From: Neopararhizobium haloflavum
Lineage (GTDB): Bacteria > Pseudomonadota > Alphaproteobacteria > Rhizobiales > Rhizobiaceae
NCBI RefSeq assembly: GCF_002750855.1
Contig: NZ_NWUC01000004.1
Span: forward strand, 248,001 to 312,000
DNA length: 64,000 nt
Direction: 5' to 3'
In this document: positions 15,495 through 24,897 of the stretch, piece after piece
How the letters are laid out: each line of letters begins with the position of its first letter
Position numbering within the stretch: the stretch's first letter is position 1
Translations under genes and position numbers: made by a program
The notes under the pieces: model-generated
Told to the model about the DNA's origin: nothing
What the model saw: only the letters and a program-made list of their open reading frames with translations
Database searches by the model: none

Positions 15495-17597
15495 ATGTCG
15501 ACATACCGTACCACCCTTGCCGCGTTGGGGATTCTCCTTGCCGGGACCAGCATGTCTGCAGCGCAGCCCGTGCCGCCGTCCGGCGTGCCGGTTCCCGCAT
15601 TCAGGCCGCAATCGATGCCGAGCCTTGCTGCCGGATATCAGGCCCCCGCCGAGCCGAGCGCGGCCGACATCACCGGCTCGATCGTGCGACCGGGCAACCC
15701 GGTCGAGACATCGGGCCAGGCCAGCGCGTCTCTCAAGCGCGGGCTCGATGCCATCAACCGTAACGTCGGTGAGGCCCGGTCCGTGCGCGACAGCATGGCG
15801 CGCGGCAGCCTGGATCGGCAGATCATGACGTGGGCCATCGCCATGTCCGGCGAAGAGGGCGTCCCCTCCTTTGAAATCGCCGCTGCGGCGGTCGAACTTC
15901 AGGGCTGGCCCGGCCTCGACGCGCTGCGCGGGCATTCCGAACGGGCACTCTATCACGAGAATCCGCCAGCCGACCGGGTTCTCGGTGCCTTCGCCAACAG
16001 TCAGCCGACCACCGCGGAAGGCGCGCTCATCTACGCGCGCGCCCTGGCGTCCAGCGGTCAGCGCGACCGGGCCCGATCGCTCGTGCGCCACTGGTGGCAC
16101 TCGGAGGCGATGAACGTCAATCAGGAGAATCTCTTCCTCCGGGAGTTCGACAATCTGCTTTCGACGGCGGACCACAAGCAGCGCATGGACTTGCTGCTCT
16201 ATCGCGAGCGGGTGAGCCAGGCGGAGCGGTTCTCGTCCAAGGGAGAGGCCTATTCGCTCTTCAAAGCGCGCGCGGCGGTGATCCGCGATGCCGGCAATGC
16301 CGGCCAGCTGCTCGATGCCGTCGACCGCTCATGGCATGGCGACCCGAGCTACCTTTTCACCCGCATCGAACACTTGCGCCATCAGGACAAATATGCGGAA
16401 GCAGCCGCGCTGCTCGACCGCGCACCCGCAGACGTCAGCGCACTGATCGACCCGGATGCCTGGTGGAACGAGCGACGCATAGTTGCGCGTGGATTGATGG
16501 ACGAGGGCAATGCCCGCGCCGCCTACAAGGTGGTCAGCGCCCATCGCGCCGTCAGCGACGTCGACCGTGTCGACGCCGAGTTTCATGCCGGTTGGTATGC
16601 GCTGCGTGACCTCAACGATGCCAGCACGGCACACCGTCACTTCGAGAACATCATCAAGATCTCATCACGGCCGCTTTCGCTGTCGCGCGGCTACTACTGG
16701 CTCGGCCGGGCAGCCGAGGCCGGTGGCCCCGGCAGTGCGCGCGACTACTATTCCAAGGCTGCGCAGCACCAGACCACATATTACGGACAACTCGCAAAGG
16801 CCAAGCTAGGCAGCACGACGATCAACGTCTCCTATCCCTCTCCGAGCGATCGTGAGCGCAACCAGTTCGCTGCCCGCCAGGCCGCCACGGCGATCAAGCG
16901 CCTGGAAGATGCCGGGCACGAACGTCGTGCGACCGTGCTCTACCGGGCCTTGGCCGACGAGATCGACAATCCCGGCGAGCTTGCCTTGCTTGCCTACATG
17001 GCGGAGCAGAGCGGCGATCACACGATGGCGTTGCGGGTCGGCAAGGCCGCATTCTACCGCGGCGTCGATGTCGCGGCACTCGCCTTCCCGATCGGCGTCA
17101 TCCCGGCGAGCGCGAACATTTCGAGCGCCGGCAAGGCCCTCGCCTATGCGATTGCGCGCCAGGAGAGCGAGTTCAACAAGGCCGCCGTTTCGCCTGCAGA
17201 CGCGCGCGGACTGCTGCAACTGCTTCCCGGAACCGCCAGGGGCGTTGCCGGGCGTCACGGGCTGCCCTACGCCGCGTCCCGGTTGACCGAAGATGCCGGC
17301 TACAACGCCACGCTCGGCTCGCACTACCTCGGGGAGCAGATCGCCGATTTCGGCGGCTCCTACATCATGACTTTCATCGGATACAATGCCGGGCCGAGCC
17401 GTGTTCCCCAGTGGATAGCACGCTATGGCGATCCGCGCGGCAAATCCATCGAAGAAGTCGTCGACTGGGTCGAAAGGATCCCCTTCCCCGAAACGCGCAA
17501 CTACGTGCAACGGGTGATGGAGAACTATCAGGTCTACAAGGCCCGCCTCGGCGCCGAGACCGATATCGTTCACGACCTTCGTTTCGGGCGCAACTGA
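15495..17597 (+). CDS. Soluble lytic murein transglycosylase
   Basis: 700 residues. A Sec signal peptide of about 23 residues is followed by a long alpha-solenoid of TPR-like helices (about 60-520), then the SLT domain. Its catalytic Glu is in ARQESEFNKAAVSPADARGLLQL, with IGYNAGPSRVPQW further on. This is the Slt70 architecture: a periplasmic enzyme that cleaves the glycan chain and leaves 1,6-anhydro-muramic ends. It follows a divergent dapA and precedes an alpha/beta hydrolase by 10 nt, probably in one transcript. Confidence 0.92.
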   Translation: MSTYRTTLAALGILLAGTSMSAAQPVPPSGVPVPAFRPQSMPSLAAGYQAPAEPSAADITGSIVRPGNPVETSGQASASLKRGLDAINRNVGEARSVRDSMARGSLDRQIMTWAIAMSGEEGVPSFEIAAAAVELQGWPGLDALRGHSERALYHENPPADRVLGAFANSQPTTAEGALIYARALASSGQRDRARSLVRHWWHSEAMNVNQENLFLREFDNLLSTADHKQRMDLLLYRERVSQAERFSSKGEAYSLFKARAAVIRDAGNAGQLLDAVDRSWHGDPSYLFTRIEHLRHQDKYAEAAALLDRAPADVSALIDPDAWWNERRIVARGLMDEGNARAAYKVVSAHRAVSDVDRVDAEFHAGWYALRDLNDASTAHRHFENIIKISSRPLSLSRGYYWLGRAAEAGGPGSARDYYSKAAQHQTTYYGQLAKAKLGSTTINVSYPSPSDRERNQFAARQAATAIKRLEDAGHERRATVLYRALADEIDNPGELALLAYMAEQSGDHTMALRVGKAAFYRGVDVAALAFPIGVIPASANISSAGKALAYAIARQESEFNKAAVSPADARGLLQLLPGTARGVAGRHGLPYAASRLTEDAGYNATLGSHYLGEQIADFGGSYIMTFIGYNAGPSRVPQWIARYGDPRGKSIEEVVDWVERIPFPETRNYVQRVMENYQVYKARLGAETDIVHDLRFGRN

Positions 17598-17607
17598 CGG
17601 GGGCTTT

Positions 17608-18546
17608 GTGAAGGGCGAGAGATTGCGGGCCGCAGAGGAAACGTCGTCCTCCGACTATATCGAGACGCGGTTCAGTGCGGCGGACGGGCTCATCCTTCAT
17701 GCCCGCATCTATCCGCCGGCCGCCGGTCTGCCGGAGGCCCCGACACCGCTCGTCTGCCTTCCAGGCCTCACCCGCAACGCCCGCGACTTCCATGGTTTGG
17801 CGATGGCCCTCAGCGGGCGGGCAACTCCCCTCTCCGCTGCCGCCGCGCGCAAAGTCGTCTGCTTCGACTACCGCGGGCGTGGCGGATCGGCACGCGACGA
17901 CAATCCTGCGAACTACAATCTGGCCGTTGAAAGCGACGATGTCCTCAGCGGTCTTGCGGCTCTCGGCATCCACCGCGCCGTCTTCCTCGGCACCTCGCGC
18001 GGCGCCCTGATCATCCATATGCTCGCCGCGCTGCGAGCGACGAGCATCGCCGGCGTGATCCTCAACGACGCCGGCCCGGTCATCGAGGGCGCCGGGCTCG
18101 CGCAGATCAAGAGCTATCTGACCCGCACTCCGCAACCCAAAGGCTGGGACGAGGCCGCGGAGCTGCTGCAAACGGTGCACGGCCGAGCCTTCACGAGCCT
18201 CTCAAAGGACGATTGGCGCGAGATGGCGCGGGCGATCTATGTAGAGAAGAAGGGAAAGCTTGTCGCTGACTACGATCCTGCGCTCACCAGGCAATTGGAG
18301 GGGATCGACTTCAGCACGCCGCTGCCGACGCTCTGGCCGCAGTTCGAGGCCTTGACGCATGTTCCGGCGCTTGCAATCCGCGGAGAAAACTCGCAGCTCC
18401 TGTCAGCCGAAACGGTGGAAGAGATGGAACGACGCCATCCCAACCTCACGGCGATCACCGTTGCCGGCCATGGCCACGCTCCGATCCTGCATCTTGCCGC
18501 TCTTCCAAAGGCAATCGACGCTTTTCTCGGCGCCAACCGGCTATAG
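17608..18546 (+). CDS. Alpha/beta hydrolase
   Basis: 312 residues with a GTG start preceded by GGGGGC. The nucleophile elbow is GTSRG (G-x-S-x-G), the oxyanion-side strand is LVCLPGLTRNARDF, and the terminal histidine is in VAGHGHAPIL. The family covers esterases and haloalkane or epoxide hydrolases; the substrate is not told by sequence. It lies 10 nt after the lytic transglycosylase gene and overlaps by 6 nt the end of a small convergent frame. Confidence 0.85.
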   Translation: MKGERLRAAEETSSSDYIETRFSAADGLILHARIYPPAAGLPEAPTPLVCLPGLTRNARDFHGLAMALSGRATPLSAAAARKVVCFDYRGRGGSARDDNPANYNLAVESDDVLSGLAALGIHRAVFLGTSRGALIIHMLAALRATSIAGVILNDAGPVIEGAGLAQIKSYLTRTPQPKGWDEAAELLQTVHGRAFTSLSKDDWREMARAIYVEKKGKLVADYDPALTRQLEGIDFSTPLPTLWPQFEALTHVPALAIRGENSQLLSAETVEEMERRHPNLTAITVAGHGHAPILHLAALPKAIDAFLGANRL

Positions 18547-18639
18547 CACGCCGAACCACAAACACAGAACGAGCACCAAAGCCAGGGCGACGAGCACCGG
18601 CCAGATCATGCTGCGCCGCTTCGAACTATTCATGCCCAT
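18541..18639 (-). CDS. Small single-pass membrane peptide (about 30-32 aa)
   Basis: A short frame reads MGMNSSKRRSMIWPVLVALA followed by eleven mainly hydrophobic residues (LVLVLCLWFGVL), ending in TAG. It has a basic N-terminus and one helix, the design of small inner-membrane peptides. ATG at 18639 or 18633. It lies just beyond the porin terminator and has no strong ribosome-binding site, so expression is uncertain. Convergent with the hydrolase gene. Confidence 0.45.
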   Translation of the reverse strand: MGMNSSKRRSMIWPVLVALALVLVLCLWFGVL

Positions 18640-18653
18640 ACCCCAAATGCAAA

Positions 18654-18679
18654 GAAGCCCGGCATTGCTGCCGGGCTTC
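18654..18679 (-). terminator. Rho-independent terminator of the porin gene
   Basis: An 11-bp perfect stem (GAAGCCCGGCA with TGCCGGGCTTC) and 4-nt loop start 22 nt after the porin stop. On the minus strand TTTGCATTT follows. Confidence 0.8.
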
Positions 18680-18700
18680 CGCAATCAAACCGAGGTTCGA

Positions 18701-19786
18701 TTAGAACGAACGCTGGAAGCGGAGAACACCGCCCCACTCGCCATCGTTGTCGAGCAGGTCGTTGTCGTCGAGGTTATCAACGTAGATAACTTCGGTGGTG
18801 ACAGCGAAGCCGTCGACGACGTTGAATACCAGGTTACCGATGGCACCGAAGTTTTCGTAATCGTCGTACTGGATCTGCGAATTGAAGGTTACGCGATCGG
18901 TGATCGGAGCGGAGACGCCACCCCAAACAGCCCAGTCGCCACCCCAAGCCGCGAAGCGGTTGGAACCAGTCGTGGTGAACTCGTCGCCATTGGACGACCA
19001 GCCGCCCATGACGAAGGCCGAGAAGCCGCCGAACGAACCGTCGAGGCGAGCCTTGACAGCACCTTCAGACATGCTTTCGTCGTAAGCACCGACGACGGAG
19101 AGGCCGAATGCGCCAGCTTCGTACTTGGCACCAGCAACGACGTCCGGCATGTAGCCTTCATCGTCTTCGTAAACGGCGGTGTAGTCGTCGAACTGGTGGC
19201 GCGGGCCGTCGTCTTCGAGCGACAGGATAGCCGAGAAGCCGTTGCCGGCGTCATAGGTGTAGCTGATCAGCTGCGTGTCGAACGGGCCATAACCGAAAGC
19301 CGTGTCGTCGCGGATGACCGAGCCAGCATAACCGGTCCAGGTCGTGAAGACCGACTCGTCCTTACCAACGCGCAGGCCACCGAGCTCGATCCATGCGAAG
19401 TTGAGCGACGGAGTCTGGTTGCCGGTGTTGTTGTTGTAGTTGAAGCGCGTTTCCGTGTAGGTGCGCAGCGTGCCGAGCTCAGTGTCGGTCGCGGTGCTGG
19501 TGCGCAGCGACAGACGGCTGTTCTTGGCATATGCGTCGCCGTCGCCGTCGCCGTCGGTGTCGAGACCGAGGAGGTCACCGCCGAGGATGTCGTGACGGAC
19601 ATAGCCGTGAATGCGCAGGCAGGTTTCGGTGCCCGGGATGTAGAAGAAGCCGGTGCCGAAAGCGTCGCAAACGCGGACGTATTCCAGGGGCTCAGGCTCG
19701 GCAGCGATGATCGCGTCAGCAGCCTGGGCGCCAGATACTGCGACGAGAGCCGCAGCGGAGCCGAGAAGAAGGCTCTTAATGTTCAT
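18701..19786 (-). CDS. Outer-membrane porin (Porin_2 family)
   Basis: 361 residues. The signal peptide MNIKSLLLGSAAALVAVSGA ends at QA-ADA. The mature start carries EYVRVCDAFGTGFFYIPGTETCLRIHG, with the two cysteines and G-Y-V-R-H-D seen in Hyphomicrobiales porins. The rest is amphipathic strands rich in Asp, Tyr and Gly, ending in the strand LRFQRSF with a terminal Phe for BAM recognition. It forms a general diffusion channel. GGAGG lies 9 nt before the ATG. The frame stays open upstream, but that extension does not look like protein. A strong terminator and long leader suggest high expression. Confidence 0.92.
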   Translation of the reverse strand: MNIKSLLLGSAAALVAVSGAQAADAIIAAEPEPLEYVRVCDAFGTGFFYIPGTETCLRIHGYVRHDILGGDLLGLDTDGDGDGDAYAKNSRLSLRTSTATDTELGTLRTYTETRFNYNNNTGNQTPSLNFAWIELGGLRVGKDESVFTTWTGYAGSVIRDDTAFGYGPFDTQLISYTYDAGNGFSAILSLEDDGPRHQFDDYTAVYEDDEGYMPDVVAGAKYEAGAFGLSVVGAYDESMSEGAVKARLDGSFGGFSAFVMGGWSSNGDEFTTTGSNRFAAWGGDWAVWGGVSAPITDRVTFNSQIQYDDYENFGAIGNLVFNVVDGFAVTTEVIYVDNLDDNDLLDNDGEWGGVLRFQRSF

Positions 19787-19903
19787 TGTCTGACCTCCAG
19801 TCAAAGTTTCAAACGGGTCTGGGTATTTTGCTGAAGGACAGCATTCCCTGCCCCATCCCCAACATGAGAAGTTGGACGGTGACCGCCCGTTCTTCCGAGT
19901 TTG

Positions 19904-19931
19904 AAAATACGCGGAGCCTCCGGCGAAGCAA
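19904..19931 (-). promoter_or_regulatory. Possible porin promoter
   Basis: On the minus strand TTGCTT and TATTTT are spaced by 16 nt. This would give a leader of about 110 nt before the porin ATG. Other choices exist in this AT-richer stretch. Confidence 0.3.
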
Positions 19932-20022
19932 TCGGCATTTGCGCTTTTGGCCATATACCCCGCCGGGTTCAAAACGGCTTGTTGCACAAAAGCCACGTTT
20001 TCGCCGCACGGCTGAGCGTTCA

Positions 20023-20037
20023 TTAACAGGGGGTTAA
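20023..20037. promoter_or_regulatory. Consensus CtrA site TTAA-N7-TTAA
   Basis: A perfect TTAA, seven bases, TTAA match lies about 237 nt upstream of the porin ATG and beyond its likely promoter. CtrA is the conserved alphaproteobacterial cell-cycle regulator that binds this form. Confidence 0.45.
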
Positions 20038-20140
20038 GGAAAAACGCGAAATTGGCGCTGTGAATCGTGGCGAAACGGTGCTGCCAGCACCCGTCGCCGG
20101 GGCCGAGCCGTCGAATCGACGTCGCTCCGGCGTGGGTGTG

Positions 20141-21967
20141 CTATTCGACCGTCACCGACTTGGCGAGGTTGCGCGGCTGGTCGACATCGGTGCCCATGAA
20201 GACAGCCGTGTGGTAGGCGAGGAGCTGGATCGGGGCGGTATAGACGATGGGCGCTGCGATTTCCGGCACCTTCGGAACGACGATTGTCGCCAAAGTCTCC
20301 ATACCGGCCGCAACCGCTCCCTCCGCATCCGTGATCAGAATGATCCGGCCACCGCGCGCGGCGACTTCCTGCATGTTGGACACGGTCTTCTCGAAAACCG
20401 AATCGTAAGGCGCGATCACGATGACCGGCATCGTTTCGTCGATCAGCGCGATCGGGCCATGCTTCAGCTCGCCGGCCGCGTATCCCTCGGCGTGAATATA
20501 GGAGATTTCCTTGAGCTTCAGCGCCCCTTCCATCGCGAGCGGGAAGCTGGTGCCGCGCCCGAGATAGAGAACGTGCTTGTACCGCGACAATTCGTGCGAC
20601 AGCCGCTCGATCTGCGGCTGGAGATCGTGAAGCGCCTGGGTGACATGGCGCGGCACTTCCGCAAGTGCCTGGCACAGCCTCGCCTCTTCATCGGCATCGA
20701 TCGTGCCGCGCGCCCGGCCGGCACCAACGGCAAGCGCGGCCAGCACCGAAAGCTGGCAGGTAAACGCCTTGGTCGAGGCGACGCCGACCTCCAGGCCGGC
20801 GAGTGTCGGATAGATCACGTCCGATTCGCGCGCGATGGTCGATTCGGAGACGTTGACCACGGCGCCGATCGGCAAGCCATTTTCCTTGCAATAGCGCAGC
20901 GAGGCGAGCGTATCGGCCGTTTCGCCCGATTGCGAAATGAAGATGGCCGCGTCCTTCTTCGACAGCGGCATCTCGCGATAACGGAACTCCGACGCGATAT
21001 CGATCTCGACCGGAAGGCGGGCATAGCGCTCGAACCAGTATTTGCCGATCGAGCCGGCGTAAAATGCGGTTCCGCAGGCCGACAAAGCCAGCCGGTTCAC
21101 CTCAGCGAAGTCGATCGCCGCGTCCAGGGGACGAATGCGCGCCTCGGCGAAATCGACAAAATGACTCAACGTGCGTCCGATGACTTCGGGTTGCTCGTAG
21201 ATTTCCTTTTCCATGAAATGACGGTGATTGCCGCGATCAACCACCGTCGCCGTCGTCGAAGACCGCATCTCGTCGCGCTGCACGATCGCGCCGTCACGAT
21301 CGTGGATGACGACGCCACTGCCGGTGACGATCGCCCAGTCGCCGTCCTCAAGATAGGTGATGCGGTCGGTGAAAGGCGCAAGCGCAACCGCATCGGACCC
21401 GAGATACATCGCACCATCGCCATGGCCTATCGCCAGGGGCGGACCGTGGCGCGCGGCCATCAGCATGTCGCTCCTGCCCTCGATCATCACCGCAAGCGCA
21501 TAGGCGCCCGACAACTGCTTGAGCGCGGCCTGCATGGCCGCTTCGGGCGCAAGCCCCTCCTCAAGCAGCGAAGCGATGAGGTGCGCCACCACTTCCGTGT
21601 CGGTCTGCGTGTTGAAGGTCGCGCCCCTTTTCTGCAGCCCGGCGCGCAAGGGACCGAAGTTCTCGATGATGCCGTTGTGGACGACAGCAACGCCGCCGGT
21701 GAAATGCGGATGGGCGTTGTTCTCGGTCGGCGCGCCATGCGTCGCCCAGCGGGTGTGGCCAATCCCGATCGAGCCGGCCAGCGGCTCGGCCGCCAGTTTG
21801 CGCTCGAGGTTGACGAGCTTGCCTTCGGCCCGGCGGCGATCCATGCGGCCATGGTCGATCGTCGCGACGCCGGCGGAATCATAGCCGCGATATTCGAGCC
21901 GCTTCAGCGCGTCGACCATTTGCGGTGCCACGTTGTCCTGGCCGATGATTCCGATAATGCCGCACAT
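20141..21967 (-). CDS. glmS: Glutamine--fructose-6-phosphate aminotransferase (isomerising)
   Basis: 608 residues. It starts MCGIIGIIG, with Cys2 as the glutaminase nucleophile, and has GHTRWATHG in that domain. Two SIS domains follow (SACGTAFYAG, ISQSGETADTL), and the C-terminus ends with QPRNLAKSVTVE. It makes glucosamine-6-phosphate for peptidoglycan and lipopolysaccharide. It is 70 nt downstream of glmU on the same strand, so both steps to UDP-GlcNAc are probably co-transcribed. Confidence 0.96.
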   Translation of the reverse strand: MCGIIGIIGQDNVAPQMVDALKRLEYRGYDSAGVATIDHGRMDRRRAEGKLVNLERKLAAEPLAGSIGIGHTRWATHGAPTENNAHPHFTGGVAVVHNGIIENFGPLRAGLQKRGATFNTQTDTEVVAHLIASLLEEGLAPEAAMQAALKQLSGAYALAVMIEGRSDMLMAARHGPPLAIGHGDGAMYLGSDAVALAPFTDRITYLEDGDWAIVTGSGVVIHDRDGAIVQRDEMRSSTTATVVDRGNHRHFMEKEIYEQPEVIGRTLSHFVDFAEARIRPLDAAIDFAEVNRLALSACGTAFYAGSIGKYWFERYARLPVEIDIASEFRYREMPLSKKDAAIFISQSGETADTLASLRYCKENGLPIGAVVNVSESTIARESDVIYPTLAGLEVGVASTKAFTCQLSVLAALAVGAGRARGTIDADEEARLCQALAEVPRHVTQALHDLQPQIERLSHELSRYKHVLYLGRGTSFPLAMEGALKLKEISYIHAEGYAAGELKHGPIALIDETMPVIVIAPYDSVFEKTVSNMQEVAARGGRIILITDAEGAVAAGMETLATIVVPKVPEIAAPIVYTAPIQLLAYHTAVFMGTDVDQPRNLAKSVTVE

Positions 21968-22037
21968 GCGCCGTGCTCCCTGGTGACAGCGATTGGTCGA
22001 TATCCGCTCCGGTTGAGCGGCCTTCCGGGTCGGGACC

Positions 22038-23402
22038 CTAGGACTTGCCCTGTTTCCGTTCCTTTAATGCCGCGTTGCGCGCACGGATATCGCGCGCCCG
22101 GCCGGGCTTGGCCGTTTGACGCGCCCGCGCCAGTGCCAGCGCGTCGGCCTCGACATTTTCAGTGATGACGCTGCCCGAGGCGATATAGGCGCCCTCACCG
22201 ATCGAGACAGGAGCGACGAGCGACGTGTTCGAGCCGACGAAGACGCCGGCGCCGATCTCGGTCAGGTGCTTGTTCGTGCCATCGTAATTGCAGGTTATCG
22301 TGCCTGCGCCGATGTTCGCCTTCGCGCCGATCTGCGCGTCGCCTATGTAAGAGAGGTGGTTGATCTTGGCGCCCTCGCCGACGACCGATTTCTTGACCTC
22401 GCAGAAATTGCCGACCTTCGAGCCGGCACCGAGCTTTGACCCCGGACGCAGTCTTGCGAAAGGCCCGATCTGCGCGCCCGGTCCGATTTCCGATTGCTCG
22501 ATATGGCAAAAGGGATGAATCACCGCTCCGCCGCGCACCGTCACACCGGATGCGAAAACGACATTCGGCTCGATCACCGCGTCGGGCTCGATCACCGTGT
22601 CATGCGCGAGAAAGACCGTTTCCGGCGCGATCATCGTCACGCCCGACAGCATCAGCGTCTGGCGGCGGCGCGCCTGCCAGACGGCTTCGGCAACCGCCAG
22701 TTCGGCGCGGGTGTTGACACCCATCAGTTGCTCGGCCGGCGCCTCGATCGCGACGGCGCTCCCGCCACGCGCCCGGACGATCTCGACAATGTCCGTCAGA
22801 TAGTATTCGCCCTTGGCGTTGTCGTTGCCGATCGCGTCGATCAGCGTCAGCGCATCCCCTCCCCGAATGGCCATCAGGCCGCCATTGCAGAACGTGACCG
22901 CGCGCTCCTTCTCGCTGGCGTCCTTCTCCTCCCGGATAGCCACCAGTGCGCCGTCCCGTTCGAGCAAGCGGCCGTATCCCGTCGGCTTGTCGGTGTTGAA
23001 TCCGATCACCGTCACGTCGGCGCCATCGGCCAGCGCGGCGCGGGCGGCCTTTAAGGTGTCAGGCAAAAGAAGCGGCGTGTCGCCGAACAGCACGAGCACA
23101 TCGTCATAGCCACGCGCGATCGCCTCGCGCGCTGCCAGTACCGCATGCCCCGTGCCGAGACGCTCAGTCTGGAGATGGGTCGAGATTCTCGCCGCGCCGC
23201 TGCTCGCCGCGGCGGAAACGGCATCGCCGTCCCGGCCGATCACCAGCGCGACGTCTTCCACACCGGCCGCCTCGACTGCCGCGACGACATGGCCGATCAT
23301 CGGCAGACCGGCAACGGCATGGAGCACCTTGGAGCGCTCCGACTTCATCCGGGTTCCTTCACCCGCAGCCAGCACGACCGCAAGACATGTCCGTTCCGTC
23401 AT
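22038..23402 (-). CDS. glmU: Bifunctional GlcNAc-1-phosphate uridyltransferase / GlcN-1-phosphate acetyltransferase
   Basis: 454 residues. The N-terminal nucleotidyltransferase has [18 protein letters not shown]; after about residue 250 the left-handed beta-helix shows hexapeptide repeats ([27 protein letters not shown]) and the acetyltransferase site with NYDGTNKH. It makes UDP-GlcNAc. A TTG at 23408 is in frame, but the ATG at 23402 is more likely. It sits between the DegT aminotransferase and glmS. Confidence 0.95.
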   Translation of the reverse strand: MTERTCLAVVLAAGEGTRMKSERSKVLHAVAGLPMIGHVVAAVEAAGVEDVALVIGRDGDAVSAAASSGAARISTHLQTERLGTGHAVLAAREAIARGYDDVLVLFGDTPLLLPDTLKAARAALADGADVTVIGFNTDKPTGYGRLLERDGALVAIREEKDASEKERAVTFCNGGLMAIRGGDALTLIDAIGNDNAKGEYYLTDIVEIVRARGGSAVAIEAPAEQLMGVNTRAELAVAEAVWQARRRQTLMLSGVTMIAPETVFLAHDTVIEPDAVIEPNVVFASGVTVRGGAVIHPFCHIEQSEIGPGAQIGPFARLRPGSKLGAGSKVGNFCEVKKSVVGEGAKINHLSYIGDAQIGAKANIGAGTITCNYDGTNKHLTEIGAGVFVGSNTSLVAPVSIGEGAYIASGSVITENVEADALALARARQTAKPGRARDIRARNAALKERKQGKS

Positions 23403-23454
23403 CGACAACGCCTATCGTCTCCTCAATTCATGGTGGGGCCGGCCGGGACGGCCT

Positions 23455-24615
23455 TCAGTGCGCCGCCGCCCTTCTGGCGGTCTGCGGCACGACATCGCGC
23501 ACAGCCTCGATGATGCGATCCTGCGTCGCCTCGTCGAGGTAGGGATGCATGGGCAGGCTGAAGACTTCCCGCGCCAGTCGCTCGCTGACCGGGAGACCGT
23601 TTCCGGCAACCGGATAGTGGCTGTAGGCCGTCTGCATGTGCATGGGCTTGGGATAGTAGATGGCTGTGGGCACGCCGCGGTCCTTGAGGCCTTCCACGAT
23701 CGCAGCCCGATCTAGCCCGGGCACGCGGACCGTGTATTGCGCCCACACCGAGCGCGCGCCTGACATGACGTGCGGCGTGACCACCTCTTCGCCCAGGAGG
23801 TCCGAATAGCGCGCGGCGATGCGATCACGGGCCTCGATCTCGTCGGGAAAGATCGCGAGTTTCTCGATGAGAATAGCGGCCTGCAGCGAATCGAGCCGGC
23901 CATTCATGCCGATCCGCACATTGTCGTAGCGCTCCGATCCATAACCATGATTGAGAAGCGAGCGGATCACATGCGCCGTCTCGTCATCAGCCACGAACAC
24001 CGCCCCCGCGTCGCCATAGGCACCGAGCGGCTTTGCGGGGAAGAAGCTCGTGGTCGCCATGTCGCCGATGGAACCTGTCACGCGGCCGTTGTAGGTCGCA
24101 CCGAACCCCTGTGCCGTGTCGCACAGAAGCCAGAGCCCTTCTTCGCGCGCGACTGGCTCGATGGCATCGTAATCTGCGGGCTGTCCGAAAAGGTCGACCG
24201 GAATGATGCCGACGGGCCGGTGGCCCGCTGCCTTCGCGTCAGATATCGCCTGGGTCAAGCTGGCGACATCCATGTTGAACGTGTCTTCATGGATATCGAC
24301 GAAATAGGGCACCGCACCGAGCCAGGCGACGACCTCGCCGGTCGAAGCGAAGGTAAAGCTCGGGCAGAACACCGCGTCGCCCGGCTTCACGCCCTTCGCC
24401 ATCAGGCAGAGCGCCAGCGCGTCCGTGCCGTTGGAGCAGCCTATGGCATGCGCGGCACCGCAGAATTCGGCCAGTTTATCCTCGAATTCCGTGACCTCCG
24501 GGCCCATGATGTACTTGCCATGATCGAGAACCCGCTTCATCGCCGCCTCGACACGGTCGCGGATGCGTACCTGCTGCGCGGCAAGATCGATGAAGGGAAT
24601 GGCGTCTTGGGTCAT
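23455..24615 (-). CDS. DegT/DnrJ/EryC1/StrS-family sugar aminotransferase
   Basis: 386 residues. The PLP lysine is Lys195 in SFFPAKPLGAYGDAGA, preceded by CDTAQGFGA and an SNGTDALALCL cofactor loop. The closest known type by these motifs is WbpE, which aminates a UDP-hexuluronate at C3. The substrate is not proven. It lies 46 nt upstream of glmU, so it likely draws on UDP-GlcNAc for an amino sugar of surface glycans. An in-frame GTG at 24630 would add five residues. Confidence 0.9.
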   Translation of the reverse strand: MTQDAIPFIDLAAQQVRIRDRVEAAMKRVLDHGKYIMGPEVTEFEDKLAEFCGAAHAIGCSNGTDALALCLMAKGVKPGDAVFCPSFTFASTGEVVAWLGAVPYFVDIHEDTFNMDVASLTQAISDAKAAGHRPVGIIPVDLFGQPADYDAIEPVAREEGLWLLCDTAQGFGATYNGRVTGSIGDMATTSFFPAKPLGAYGDAGAVFVADDETAHVIRSLLNHGYGSERYDNVRIGMNGRLDSLQAAILIEKLAIFPDEIEARDRIAARYSDLLGEEVVTPHVMSGARSVWAQYTVRVPGLDRAAIVEGLKDRGVPTAIYYPKPMHMQTAYSHYPVAGNGLPVSERLAREVFSLPMHPYLDEATQDRIIEAVRDVVPQTARRAAAH

Positions 24616-24897
24616 GGTCGGCTCTTTCACAGTGAATTCGGCATCCCGTTTCGCATTAGCGGATAAATCCGCGATCTGTCCAACGCATCGCCATCATCGG
24701 GACATGAAGAAGGGTCCGGCGAAGAACGGCGCGCCGGCTCCTCCCGATTGCCACAGTTCGCGCAGCCCAACAAGCGCAGCCTGCGCGGCCGGGTCCGCCA
24801 AGCGACACATTTGAAAGCATTCACGTAACGGCACGTGAAGGGATGACCGCGACCGATCTCTTCCGCTAAGCTCAAATGGGCAATACGGGCATGCGAG

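Larger units (their letters stand above)
19787..20140. other. Intergenic region between glmS and the porin gene
   Basis: 354 nt without a supported gene. It holds the porin promoter and leader and a consensus CtrA site (both listed). Short inverted repeats near 20078-20092 could end the glmS transcript but lack a T-run. Confidence 0.5.

Noticed and set aside
19787-20023. 79-codon upstream extension of the porin frame
   Set aside because: It lacks a signal peptide and porin pattern, while the ATG at 19786 has GGAGG and a perfect signal peptide.
20078-20092. Inverted repeat GGTGCTG/CAGCACC after glmS as a terminator
   Set aside because: The loop would be one base and no T-run follows.
20060-22165. 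Open frame of 701 codons on the plus strand
   Set aside because: It is antisense to glmS; high GC at third positions keeps the opposite frame open. The protein is Arg/Asp/His-rich and unstructured in pattern.
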